From Gemmatimonadales bacterium (GTDB lineage: Bacteria; Gemmatimonadota; Gemmatimonadetes; Gemmatimonadales; GWC2-71-9): a stretch of 64,000 nucleotides of DNA. A program made the translations under genes and the position numbers. Under the pieces are notes generated by a model that saw only the letters and a list, made by a program, of their open reading frames with translations, was not told the DNA's origin and searched no databases. Shown piece by piece: positions 25,935-33,931 of this stretch (positions are counted from its first letter, which is position 1; every line of letters begins with the position of its first letter). The stretch lies in contig DASUJH010000060.1 of the NCBI GenBank assembly GCA_036279355.1, forward strand, positions 1 through 64,000. Direction: 5' to 3'.

Positions 25935-26203
25935 TGGGCTCGCGCACGGGGGTGTTCGCGGGGGCGGCGGCGGCGGGCTTCGTGGCCGGCTGGTTCACGG
26001 CGCAGCACCGGTTCGAGCGGCACCGGGCCGATCTCTTCAGCGCGCGGCCGCTCCGCCGGCTCGCGGCGCTCGGGTTCCTGGCGGGCCAGAACGGCGTCGA
26101 GACCATCCGCCTGCTGCGCGATTACGTCGCGTGGGAGCACCATCCGGTGCTCCGCCGGCGCGCGCACGCGATCGTGCGGCGCATGGAGGCCGCGATTCGT
26201 TGA
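25934..26203 (+). CDS. Small protein with one N-terminal membrane helix
   Basis: 89 residues from ATG 25934, which overlaps the recR stop (TGATG). The N-terminus GVFAGAAAAGFVAGWFTAQH is a Gly/Ala-rich helix likely to span the membrane. The remainder is basic, with two helices, RPLRRLAALGFLAGQNGVET and LRRRAHAIVRRMEAAIR. I do not know the family. Its stop overlaps the TTG start of the roadblock gene, so it sits firmly in the recR to mglA run and may link the MglB-like protein to the membrane (inference). Confidence 0.75.
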
Positions 26204-26700
26204 CCGGCGCTCCGGCGAGCTGGTCGTTCGGCGAAGCGGACGCGGAAAAAATGCGCGCCGTGCTTGCCGGATTCTTGAGGGAATCGGGCGCGCGCACGGC
26301 GCTCGTCGTCGATCGGTCCGGGCAGCTCGTCGCCACGGTGGGCGAACCCCCCGCGTTCGATCCGACGGCGTTCGCCTCGCTCACGGCGGCGGATTTCAGC
26401 GCCAACGACCAGCTCGCCCGGCTTCTGGGCGAGCAGGAGTTCGGCACGCTCTTCCACCAGGGCGAGCGCGAGTCGATGTACCTGGCCGATGTGGCGCGCC
26501 GGGTGATCCTGGTGGTGCTGTTCGACACCCGCACCACGCTTGGGCTGGTGAAGCTCCGGGCGCGGCACGCGGTGGGCGCGCTCGACGGGATCTTCACCGC
26601 GATGTTCGAGCGGGATGGCGCCGGCGGTCCGCGGCGCGGCATGGAGACGGAATTCGTGGGCGAGGCGGAAAGCGAGATCGACAAACTCTTCGGGGCCTGA
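26200..26700 (+). CDS. Roadblock/LC7 domain protein, MglB-like
   Basis: 166 residues. A roadblock/LC7 fold spans about residues 15-135: LAGFLRESGARTALVVDRSG, VATVGEPPAFDPTAFASLTA, FHQGERESMYLADVARRVIL and TTLGLVKLRARHAVGAL. In gliding and polarised bacteria such proteins (MglB) act as GTPase-activating partners of MglA. The mglA gene follows 15 bases downstream, which supports that role. The start is TTG 26200, overlapping the previous stop (TTGA), with GGAGG at 26185-26189; ATG 26250 would cut the domain. A 30-residue acidic tail, ending SEIDKLFGA, extends past the fold. Confidence 0.85.
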   Translation: MTGAPASWSFGEADAEKMRAVLAGFLRESGARTALVVDRSGQLVATVGEPPAFDPTAFASLTAADFSANDQLARLLGEQEFGTLFHQGERESMYLADVARRVILVVLFDTRTTLGLVKLRARHAVGALDGIFTAMFERDGAGGPRRGMETEFVGEAESEIDKLFGA

Positions 26701-26715
26701 GGGAGACGCCGACGC

Positions 26716-27390
26716 ATGTCGATGATCAACTACGCCTCACGCGAGATCAACTGCAAGCTGGTGTACTACGGCCCCGGGCTCGGCGGCAAGACGACGAACC
26801 TGGAGCACGTGTACAACAAGGTGGCACCCGCGTCGCGCGGCAAGATGATCTCGCTCGCCACCGAGAGCGAGCGCACCCTCTTCTTCGATTTTCTGCCGGT
26901 GGACCTCGGGACCATCCGAGGGTTCAAGGTCAAGTTCCATCTCTACACCGTGCCGGGGCAGGTTTACTACAATGCGTCGCGCAAGCTCATCCTCAAGGGG
27001 GTGGACGGCGTCGTGTTCGTGGCCGACAGCCAGATCGACCGGATGGACGCCAACATCGAATCGATGCAGAACCTGTACGAGAACATGGCGCAGTACGGCT
27101 ACGACATGACGAAGCTGCCGTTCGCGGTGCAGTACAACAAGCGCGACCTGCCCAACGCGGCGCCCGTCGCGGAGCTGCAGGCGGCGCTCAATCCGGGCTG
27201 GCCGGTGTCGGAGCCGGCGCGGCAGCGGACGACGCCCGATCCGTATCACGACGGTGAGCAGCTCGTCTTCGAGCAGGATGGCCAATGGGTGGAGCGCGCC
27301 CTCTGGTTCGAGGCGGTGGCCTTGACCGGGGATGGGGTGTTCGACACCCTCAAGGCGATCAGCAAGAGCGTGGTGAAGGGACTCGGCTAG
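26716..27390 (+). CDS. mglA: MglA-type small Ras-like GTPase
   Basis: 224 residues. MglA is a cytosolic GTPase switch for cell polarity and motility. Motifs: [20 protein letters not shown] with the P-loop at residues 19-27, [17 protein letters not shown] as switch region, [19 protein letters not shown] (with PGQ in place of the Ras AGQ), [20 protein letters not shown] and [10 protein letters not shown] for guanine recognition. An insert of about 35 residues ([18 protein letters not shown], near residues 163-190) separates NKRD from the C-terminal helix and is longer than I expect for MglA. A GAGGGAGACGCC precedes the ATG. No motility genes are seen nearby. Confidence 0.93.
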   Translation: MSMINYASREINCKLVYYGPGLGGKTTNLEHVYNKVAPASRGKMISLATESERTLFFDFLPVDLGTIRGFKVKFHLYTVPGQVYYNASRKLILKGVDGVVFVADSQIDRMDANIESMQNLYENMAQYGYDMTKLPFAVQYNKRDLPNAAPVAELQAALNPGWPVSEPARQRTTPDPYHDGEQLVFEQDGQWVERALWFEAVALTGDGVFDTLKAISKSVVKGLG

Positions 27391-28032
27391 GTGGCGGGAA
27401 TGTGGACCCTGCCCAACATCATCACGATCGTCCGGATCTGTTTCACCCCGATCATCGCGCTGTTGCCGTTCATCGAGGGCTACTGGCCGAAGCTCATTGC
27501 GCTCGTCGTCTTCATCATTGCCGCGGTGAGCGACGTCTTCGACGGCCGCCTCGCCCGCTCGCGCAAGCAGGTGACCAACCTCGGCATCCTGCTCGATCCC
27601 ATCGCCGACAAGCTGCTCCTCTTCGCGACGCTGATCCCGATTTACTGGATCTCGCGCCAGCGGCACGACTTCTACGACATCCCGATCTGGGGCAGCATTC
27701 CGCTCTGGGTGTGCCTGCTGCTCATCGGCCGGGAGCTGGCGATGACGTGGTTCCGCTGGTGGGCCAAGCAGCGGGGCGTCGTAATCCCGGCCGGCGGCGC
27801 CGGCAAGCTCAAGACCGTCATCCAGAACATCTTCATCGGGGCGACGATCGCGTGGTTTGCGTTCAGGGATGCAAGGAAGCCCCTCGGGTGGGAGCACAGC
27901 CGGTGGGCGGAATACTGGAATGAATTTCACGGCGGCTTCGTGGCGGTGACGCTCGCGGTGGCGACGTTGCTCACGGTTTATTCCTTTGCGGTCTACCTGT
28001 ACAGGAACAGGGGGCTGTTTTCAGGGCGATAG
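27391..28032 (+). CDS. pgsA: CDP-diacylglycerol-glycerol-3-phosphate 3-phosphatidyltransferase
   Basis: 213 residues in the inner membrane; forms phosphatidylglycerol phosphate from CDP-diacylglycerol. The CDP-alcohol phosphotransferase motif DGRLAR...G...D...D is complete (DVFDGRLARSRKQ, then LGILLDPIADKLL). Four or more hydrophobic helices follow, and the C-terminus ends in TVYSFAVYLYRNRG. A loop with PAGGAGKLKTVIQN is typical of PgsA. The start is GTG 27391, immediately after the mglA stop; ATG 27400 (MWTLPN) is an equally good choice. Co-directional with mglA, but the functional link is not known. Confidence 0.92.
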   Translation: MAGMWTLPNIITIVRICFTPIIALLPFIEGYWPKLIALVVFIIAAVSDVFDGRLARSRKQVTNLGILLDPIADKLLLFATLIPIYWISRQRHDFYDIPIWGSIPLWVCLLLIGRELAMTWFRWWAKQRGVVIPAGGAGKLKTVIQNIFIGATIAWFAFRDARKPLGWEHSRWAEYWNEFHGGFVAVTLAVATLLTVYSFAVYLYRNRGLFSGR

Positions 28033-28053
28033 GCACCCGGTAGTGTTCCTCCC

Positions 28054-29334
28054 ATGAATTTCGAAATTCTTACCATCGGCACCGAGCTCGTCCTCGGCCT
28101 CACCCTCGACACCAATGGGGCTGAGATCGCCCGTACGCTCTCCGAGTCCGGCGTCCGCATCGTGCGGCGGACGGCGGTGGCGGATCGGGGCGATGAGATC
28201 CGGGATGCGGTACGTGATGCACTCGCGCGTACGGGTGCGGTGATTACGACCGGCGGGCTCGGCCCCACGCGGGACGACATCACCAAGCGGATCGTGGCGG
28301 AGTTGTTCGGGGCGCCGCTCGAGTTCGACGAGGCGGTGTGGCAGGCGCTGGTTGCGCGCTTTGCGCGGTTCGGGCGGGTGCCGGTGGCCTCCAACCGGGT
28401 GCAGGCTGAGGTGCCGCGCGGGGCCCTCGTGCTGCCGAATCGGTGGGGAACGGCGCCGGGGCTCTGGATGGAAGGGGAGCTGGACGGCGGCGGGTCGCGC
28501 GGGCTCGTGATCATGCTGCCCGGCGTGCCGATCGAGATGGCGAACCTACTGGCGCACGAAGTGGGGCCGAGGCTCGCGGCGCGGGCGGGTGGCCAAACGG
28601 TGCGCTCGGCCGTCGTTCGCACGACCGGGATCCCCGAGTCGACGCTGGCCGAACGGCTGGGAGAGATCGAGGACGCGATCGCGCCGCTCACGTTGGCGTA
28701 CTTGCCGGGGTGGCCGGGCGTTGATCTCCGGGTCACCGCGTGGAATCTCCCGGTCGCCGAGGCCGACGCCAGGCTCCGCGCGGCGGTCGGCCTGCTGCGC
28801 GATCGCGCCGGCGGCCACGCCTACGGCGAGGGCGGTGATGACCTGGCTGCCGTGGTACTCGAGCTGGCGCGAGCGCAGGGGCTGCGAATCGGGGTGGCAG
28901 AGTCGTGCACCGGTGGTCTCGTGGGTGCGAGGCTCACGGACATTCCGGGCAGCTCCGACGTCTTCGTCGGCGGCGTCATCTCCTACGACGACGCGATCAA
29001 GAGCGCGTTGCTCGACGTGCCGGAGGCGGTGATCGGCCGCTACGGCGCGGTGAGTGAGGAGGTGGCGCGCCTCATGGCGGAGGGCGCGGTGCGGCGGCTC
29101 GGTGTGGATCTCGCGGTGGCGGTGACGGGCATCGCGGGTCCGGGCGGCGGGAGCGCGGAGAAGCCGGTGGGGACGGTGTGGTTCGCGCTGGCGCACGGCG
29201 AAAGGGTCAACACGCCGGCGCGGTTCACGATCGAGACGAGCGCCACGCGGGCGCTGTTCGTCGGAACGCGTGCGGAAATTCGGGCACGAGCGGCGCAGGC
29301 GGCGCTGTATCTCGCGGCGCGCCGCCTACGGTGA
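28054..29334 (+). CDS. cinA: CinA family protein (competence/damage-inducible, NMN deamidase)
   Basis: 426 residues with two domains. The N-terminal molybdopterin-binding-like domain has ILTIGTELVLGLTLDTNG, VITTGGLGPTRDDITKRI and IMLPGVPIEMANLL. The C-terminal CinA domain has RIGVAESCTGGLVGARLTDI, VFVGGVISYDDAIKSALLDV, VTGIAGPGGGSAEKPVGTVW. CinA-type proteins cleave ADP-ribose and deamidate NMN, recycling the by-product of DNA ligase, and are often near recA; here the neighbours are recR and pgsA. It ends the run that starts at dnaX. Confidence 0.93.
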   Translation: MNFEILTIGTELVLGLTLDTNGAEIARTLSESGVRIVRRTAVADRGDEIRDAVRDALARTGAVITTGGLGPTRDDITKRIVAELFGAPLEFDEAVWQALVARFARFGRVPVASNRVQAEVPRGALVLPNRWGTAPGLWMEGELDGGGSRGLVIMLPGVPIEMANLLAHEVGPRLAARAGGQTVRSAVVRTTGIPESTLAERLGEIEDAIAPLTLAYLPGWPGVDLRVTAWNLPVAEADARLRAAVGLLRDRAGGHAYGEGGDDLAAVVLELARAQGLRIGVAESCTGGLVGARLTDIPGSSDVFVGGVISYDDAIKSALLDVPEAVIGRYGAVSEEVARLMAEGAVRRLGVDLAVAVTGIAGPGGGSAEKPVGTVWFALAHGERVNTPARFTIETSATRALFVGTRAEIRARAAQAALYLAARRLR

Positions 29335-29361
29335 CTACCGACCAAATCGATCAACTCCCGG

Positions 29362-29699
29362 TTAGGCTTCTGACGCAAGTGCGACCCTGTCGGGATCCGC
29401 GTCGCGCAACGCGCGAAGCCCCCGCCCGGTCGGAACCCAAACCGTCGGCTGAAGCTTCATCGCGCTCGCGATTATTGTCACATCGCGCACCGGCTCGGCG
29501 CCGGCCGGCACCGCGGCTGCGGGCGCCGCCGCGCTCGCCGGCACGGCCTCGCGCTGACGGACCGCCGCGCCGCGCCACTCACCTGCCGCTCCCCCCGGAA
29601 ATCGTAGACCGCCGGCCGCACGAGCCGCAGCCCGGCCACCTCGTGCAACTGCGTGAGGTATCGTGTGTAGGCTCGGAGCCCGAGCTCGAGCGTGCGCAT
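29362..29699 (-). pseudogene. Small minus-strand gene with apparent frameshift at a G6 tract
   Basis: ATG 29699 has an AGAGGTG just upstream and opens MRTLELGLRAYTRYLTQLHE, which looks like real protein. In the start frame the sequence turns Arg-rich after VYDFRG and ends at 29478. A shift of one base inside the C6/G6 run (29591-29596) gives a better continuation (GEWRGAAVRQREAVPAS) that reaches VRDVTIIASAMKLQPTVW and stops at TAA 29362-29364. The joined product would be about 112 residues. It is either a lost base, a slippage site or chance. The remainder of the 29335-29825 gap shows nothing else. Family unknown. Confidence 0.4.
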
Positions 29700-29825
29700 G
29701 GTGCACCTCTTTCCATTACTGCCGGCCCCTCGTCTAATGCGTTCAGTGTGGTAGATGGCCGCTGCACCGGATTTTCTCCCCGTCTCATTATCTTTCGCCT
29801 GTCCCGTGGATGGGTGGATGTGCCT

Positions 29826-30563
29826 GTGAAGAACGACAAACGATTCTCCGACCAAAACCGCGACCGCGGCCGCAGGGGCGGCCCCGGCGGCGACCCGAAC
29901 GGCCCCGACGAGCCGATCCATACCCCCGCCGGCATGGCGGACCCCGCGTCCTCGCGTGGTCGCGCCGCCGACGGCGCCGACCTCGCCTCGACCGACATGA
30001 GCCAGCGTCCCGCCGGCGCTCGGCCGGAAGACGTACAACCGCCAGCCGAGTACGCGCCGGACCCGGGCACTGCCGCCGGCGTCCCGGCCGAGCCTGAGGC
30101 CGAAGCCGTCCGCCGACTCGAGGGCGAAATCGCCGAGTTGCGCGACCGCCAGCTCCGCCTCGCCGCCGAGTTCGACAACTACCGGAAGCGCGTCACCCGC
30201 GAGCGGAGCGAGTTGAGCGACCGCGCCCAGGCCGCGTTCGTCCTCCGTCTGCTCGACGTGCTCGACGACTTGGACCGCATCGTGGCCGACTCCGCGAGCG
30301 CCCCGCCCGATGCACTGCGCGAAGCGCTCACGCTCGTCGACCGCAAGCTCCGCAAGGAGCTGGAGGCCGCCGGCGTCGAGCGTATCGATCCCGCCGGCGA
30401 AACCTTCAACCCGAGCGAGCACGAGGCCGTCTCGACCGTACCGCCGCCCAGCCCTGCGCAGGACCACATGGTGAGCGCGACATTCCAGAACGGCTATCGC
30501 TTCAAGGGTCAGCTGGTGAGACCGGCGCGGGTGCAGGTCTATTCCACCCACGGCGCCGGCTGA
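29826..30563 (+). CDS. grpE: GrpE nucleotide exchange factor
   Basis: 245 residues; releases ADP from DnaK. The first 90 residues are disordered and rich in Asp, Pro, Gly and Arg. A long coiled coil follows (EAEAVRRLEGEIAELRDRQL, about 93-120, then LAAEFDNYRKRVTRERSE), and then the GrpE head with VLRLLDVLDDLDRIV, GETFNPSEHEAVSTVPP and GYRFKGQLVRPARVQV. Start is GTG 29826; in-frame GTGs a few codons upstream cannot be excluded. Two bases separate its stop from dnaJ. dnaK and hrcA are not in the window, and no CIRCE element was seen. Confidence 0.93.
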   Translation: MKNDKRFSDQNRDRGRRGGPGGDPNGPDEPIHTPAGMADPASSRGRAADGADLASTDMSQRPAGARPEDVQPPAEYAPDPGTAAGVPAEPEAEAVRRLEGEIAELRDRQLRLAAEFDNYRKRVTRERSELSDRAQAAFVLRLLDVLDDLDRIVADSASAPPDALREALTLVDRKLRKELEAAGVERIDPAGETFNPSEHEAVSTVPPPSPAQDHMVSATFQNGYRFKGQLVRPARVQVYSTHGAG

Positions 30564-30565
30564 TC

Positions 30566-31693
30566 GTGGCTGCAAAGGATTTCTACCAGGTGCTGGGCGT
30601 GCCGGACACGGCGAGTCAGGCGGACATCAAGAAGGCCTACCGCCGGCTCGCCAAGCAGTACCACCCCGACGCGAACCCGAACAACCCGCAGGCGGCTGAG
30701 CGCTTCAAGGAGATTTCCGAGGCGCACGCCACGCTCTCGGACGCCGAGAAGCGGAAGCAGTACGACCAGATGCGGAAGCTCGGCGCGTTCGAGGGATTCG
30801 CGCGGCGCCCGGCGGGCGCAGGTGCCGGTGCGCGCGCGGGTGGCCCGGGCGGGTTCGGGGGCACGGGTGCGCCCGGCGGCTTCGGTGCCGAAGAGGTCGA
30901 CATCAATGACCTCGGCGGCTTCGGCCTGGGCGACATCTTCTCGTCAATCTTCGGGCGCGGACGGCGAGAAGAGCGCGGCGAGAGCCTGGAGACGCTGCTC
31001 GAGGTGCCATTCCGCGTGGCGATGCTCGGCGGCAAGGTGCCGGTGACGCTTCCAGTCACCGAGCCGTGCCCGACCTGTCACGGGAGCGGGGCGGCACCCG
31101 GTGCCGCGCTCATCACCTGTCCCGAGTGTCAGGGACGCGGCACCATCTCGTTCGGCCAAGGCAACTTTGCCGTGAATCGTCCGTGCCCGCAGTGCCGCGG
31201 GCGCGGCAAGATCCCGTCGACGCCGTGCCCCACCTGCTACGGCGCGGGCGAGGTGCGCACCGAGCGGCGCGTCATGATCACGGTACCGCCCGGCACCGAG
31301 ACCGGTACCCGCGTGCGGCTCACGGGCCAGGGCTCACCCGGTCGCGCGGGCGCTCCCGCCGGCGATCTCATCATCACCTTCCAGGTGCAGCCCGATCGCT
31401 TCTTCACCCGCGAGGGGCTCGACATCGTCTGCGAGGTGCCGATCAACCTGGCGCAGGCGGTGCTCGGTACCCGGCTCCGCGTGCGCACGCTCGACGGCAA
31501 GAAGGTGATGCTGCGGATCCCGCCCGGCACCCAGCCCGGGCGGCGTTTCCGCATCAAGGGCCAAGGGGTCGAAGGGAAAGGCCGCCGCGGCGATCAGCTC
31601 GTGGAGATCAAGGTGACGCTGCCCGAGACGCTCACCGCCGAGCAGCAGGAGATGATGAAGAAGTTCGCGGACGCGACGGGGATGGCGCACTAG
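30566..31693 (+). CDS. dnaJ: Chaperone DnaJ
   Basis: 375 residues; co-chaperone that feeds substrates to DnaK. J domain at residues 4-68 with YHPDANPNN (HPD at 33-35), a Gly/Ala-rich linker (about 80-120), then the zinc module of four CxxCxGxG-type repeats (CPTCHGSG, CPECQGRG, CPQCRGRG, CPTCYGAG, about 165-232). The C-terminal substrate-binding domains have VPPGTETGTRVRLTGQG and LRIPPGTQPGRRFRIKGQGV. Start is GTG 30566. It is grouped with grpE and converges on the TPR gene with only 15 bases between the ends. Confidence 0.95.
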   Translation: MAAKDFYQVLGVPDTASQADIKKAYRRLAKQYHPDANPNNPQAAERFKEISEAHATLSDAEKRKQYDQMRKLGAFEGFARRPAGAGAGARAGGPGGFGGTGAPGGFGAEEVDINDLGGFGLGDIFSSIFGRGRREERGESLETLLEVPFRVAMLGGKVPVTLPVTEPCPTCHGSGAAPGAALITCPECQGRGTISFGQGNFAVNRPCPQCRGRGKIPSTPCPTCYGAGEVRTERRVMITVPPGTETGTRVRLTGQGSPGRAGAPAGDLIITFQVQPDRFFTREGLDIVCEVPINLAQAVLGTRLRVRTLDGKKVMLRIPPGTQPGRRFRIKGQGVEGKGRRGDQLVEIKVTLPETLTAEQQEMMKKFADATGMAH

Positions 31694-31708
31694 CGCCATC
31701 CCTCTACA

Positions 31709-32749
31709 TCACGCGACCTGGCAGGCAAGCATTCGTTCGTCCATGTCCGCCACCTCGTGCTGCGCCCCCAGCATCTGGTAGGTCCTGCGGGCCTCCAACA
31801 GAAAACTCTGCGCCTCTTTCACACGACCTCGCTCGCGATACAGCTCGGCGAGGTCTCGCCATGCGTCCGCCTCGGCCAGCGGACAGTCCGCCGCCCGCGC
31901 CACTTCCACCGCCGAGCGCAGGTGCGACTCGGCCAGCGTCGGCTGGTCGAGCGCGCGGCTGACCACGCCTGCAAGCCGGTGCGCCCCGGCCAGGTCGCGC
32001 CGGGCCCCGAGGCGCGTGAAGGCGCGCAGCGCGCGCTCTACCAGCGTCCGCGCGCCCGCGTACTGCCCGAGCGCGGCCTGCACCTCGGCCCGGTTGAGGG
32101 CCGCGAGCGCGGTGAGGTGCACATCGGCCACGGCCTGGGCGAGCCGCTGACAGTCGCGGTAGTGCGCGTCGGCCTGCTGCCACTGGCGCTGATCCGCGTG
32201 GAGCATGCCGAGGTTGTGATACGCGATCGCGCAGCCGCGGGTGTCATGCGCGCGCTCGCAGGCGTCGAGTGCGCGGCCGTAATGCATGAGCGCGGACTCC
32301 CAGTGGCCCTGGGCGCTGTCGATGATGCCGAGGTTCTCCTCGACCTTGCCGATCACGGAAACATCCCCGGCGGCGAGCTCCAGCGCGCGGACGAAGCTGG
32401 CCCGTGCCTCCGCGAGCTTTCCGTGCTCGAACGCGAACCCGCCGAGCGCATTGAGCGCCTCCGCCGCCAGGTCCGGCAGCTCCGCCGCCACCGCCGCGTC
32501 CAGGCTCCGGCGGCAGCATTCGCGGGCCGCTTCCGGTTCCGCCTTCCGATGGTGCAGCACGCCGAGCCTGCGGAAGGCCTCGGCCCGCACGCGGGAGGAG
32601 GGCCCGCCGGCCGCCGAGTCAATCGCCGCGGCGTAACACTCGACCGCTTTGTCCATACGTCCCGCGAGGTCGTGCCGGCGGCCCTCGTCGAGGCACCGCT
32701 CGGCACTCCTCTCGTCGGTATCGTCGCCCGGATTGCTGGCGATCGCCAT
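31709..32749 (-). CDS. TPR-repeat protein, paralogue of the TPR/HD-GYP protein
   Basis: 346 residues, almost wholly tetratricopeptide-like helices (about seven repeats), e.g. AECL..., ALNALGGFAFEHGKLAEA, EENLGIIDSAQGHWESALMH, AYHNLGMLHADQRQWQQADA, ALNRAEVQAALGQYAGA and AWRDLAELYRERGRVKEAQ. There is no signal peptide and no output domain. It aligns repeat by repeat with the N-terminal 370 residues of the HD-GYP protein at 33932, which is on the other strand 1.2 kb away; compare YHNLGMISADRHRWDEADSY. TPR proteins bind partner proteins, so this may compete with or regulate the HD-GYP paralogue (inference). Confidence 0.85.
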   Translation of the reverse strand: MAIASNPGDDTDERSAERCLDEGRRHDLAGRMDKAVECYAAAIDSAAGGPSSRVRAEAFRRLGVLHHRKAEPEAARECCRRSLDAAVAAELPDLAAEALNALGGFAFEHGKLAEARASFVRALELAAGDVSVIGKVEENLGIIDSAQGHWESALMHYGRALDACERAHDTRGCAIAYHNLGMLHADQRQWQQADAHYRDCQRLAQAVADVHLTALAALNRAEVQAALGQYAGARTLVERALRAFTRLGARRDLAGAHRLAGVVSRALDQPTLAESHLRSAVEVARAADCPLAEADAWRDLAELYRERGRVKEAQSFLLEARRTYQMLGAQHEVADMDERMLACQVA

Positions 32750-32808
32750 CCGCGCCTCCCGGTTTCACGTGAGCCTTTCCACTCCGGTCCGGCAGTCACG
32801 GATGACGA

Positions 32809-33384
32809 TCAATAGTGAATGGCGTAGCGGCTGAAGTGGCCGATGCCCGCGCTGACGGTCTTCTGCCGGAGGTCGACCGTGGACTTGAGCGTCTCGAGCA
32901 GATTCAGCGACTCGCTCACATAGTCGATGCCGAGCAACGCGCCGTGCGGCAGGAGGCAGCCGGAGTAGCTCATGGTGAGCGTCGGCTTGGCCGAGGCCTT
33001 GAAGCGGAGCCCTTCAGGCGAGAAGCGGACGCTTCGCACCCGGCTCGACGGGGTCTCCATCGTGATGGTGACCGTGCGCGAGAGCGCGCCTCTCGGCACG
33101 ACGAGCTTATGGCCGCTTACCGAAATGCTGCCGCCCGCGGGGCCGATGCTCTCGGTCGCCTTTGCGTACGACTGCGGGCTACAGGTGAGCAGATCGAGCG
33201 TAGCGCCGACCGTTGAGGTCAACGCACCCGCAGTGGAGCTCACCGTCGAGATCGCGGTGCCGATCAGATTTTCCGATGGCGCGGGCGGCGGAGCGGAGGG
33301 GCCGGTAATGCCGCCGTCCGAACAGCCGGTAGCGACGGTGGCGAGGAGCGCTGCGGTAAAGGCGGCGCCAGCGAGGACGCGCAT
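32809..33384 (-). CDS. Lipoprotein with ZU5-like beta domain
   Basis: 191 residues from ATG 33384, which has GGAGGGC a few bases upstream. The signal MRVLAGAAFTAALLATVATG ends at Cys21 (TGC), the likely lipid anchor. After a Pro/Ser-rich linker, a segment with IGPAGGSISVSGHKLVVPRG and VTITMETPSS resembles the ZU5-type 'AGG..S....L.VP.GAL' pattern seen in secreted bacterial proteins. Two later Cys (LLTCSPQ and YSGCLLPH) could form a disulfide. Role unknown. It lies 59 bases upstream of the TPR gene on the same strand and may be co-transcribed with it. Confidence 0.8.
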   Translation of the reverse strand: MRVLAGAAFTAALLATVATGCSDGGITGPSAPPPAPSENLIGTAISTVSSTAGALTSTVGATLDLLTCSPQSYAKATESIGPAGGSISVSGHKLVVPRGALSRTVTITMETPSSRVRSVRFSPEGLRFKASAKPTLTMSYSGCLLPHGALLGIDYVSESLNLLETLKSTVDLRQKTVSAGIGHFSRYAIHY

Positions 33385-33931
33385 CAAGCCCTCCGGGAGA
33401 TGGTCGAAACTGCGGGCCATCCGCCATTCGGCGGACGCCGCACCCATTGACCGACTCCCAGACGCGCTCGACGCGTCGCGGACCACCTTCGGCACCGAGC
33501 TATCTCACCGGTCCTCTGATGAGACCCCTGGTTTTGCGGCCCCGGATCGCTCCGGGTGTGCTCTTATCGGGCAGTCGGTTTTTTTGTTGGTGCGCCGGCA
33601 GGTTGCCCGGCGCGCTCGCCCGTCGCAACGGATGTGCCGGGGTACGAAGCGCAACCGATGGCAGCGCAGCGGCGGCGACCGACGCAGCGCACACGCGAGT
33701 GGGAGAAGGCGTTAGCCCCTGCCCGCTCCGAAGTGCGCCACGCCTTGCGCGGATGCCCGGCTGGGCCAGCTCCTGCAATCCGCTAACGGATTGCATTTCC
33801 TCCGCGCAACTGATTGCAGCGGGCGGCCTCGGCGGACCCGCTCGCGCGGCGGTCCGGGCGCTGTGCATCCGGCAGCGGCGCGGCCGGCCGGGTATGGCGA
33901 TTGCCTCGCGTCGTCTCGTCCATCCCGCGGA
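33385..33931. other. 547-base gap between divergent genes with palindrome
   Basis: This gap separates the lipoprotein/TPR unit from the divergent TPR/HD-GYP gene. It contains CCCGGA-TCGC-TCCGGG near 33541-33556, a run of seven T at about 33580, and the palindrome listed separately. No protein-like reading frame is convincing. Promoters for both directions must lie here, but no clean -35/-10 pair was found. Confidence 0.5.
33774..33795. promoter_or_regulatory. Perfect 9-bp palindrome, possible operator
   Basis: TGCAATCCG (33774-33782) and CGGATTGCA (33787-33795) are exact inverted repeats around CTAA. A further half site, GATTGCA, follows about 20 bases later. The lack of a T-run and the place 137 bases before the TPR/HD-GYP start suggest a protein-binding site more than a terminator. 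Confidence 0.45.
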
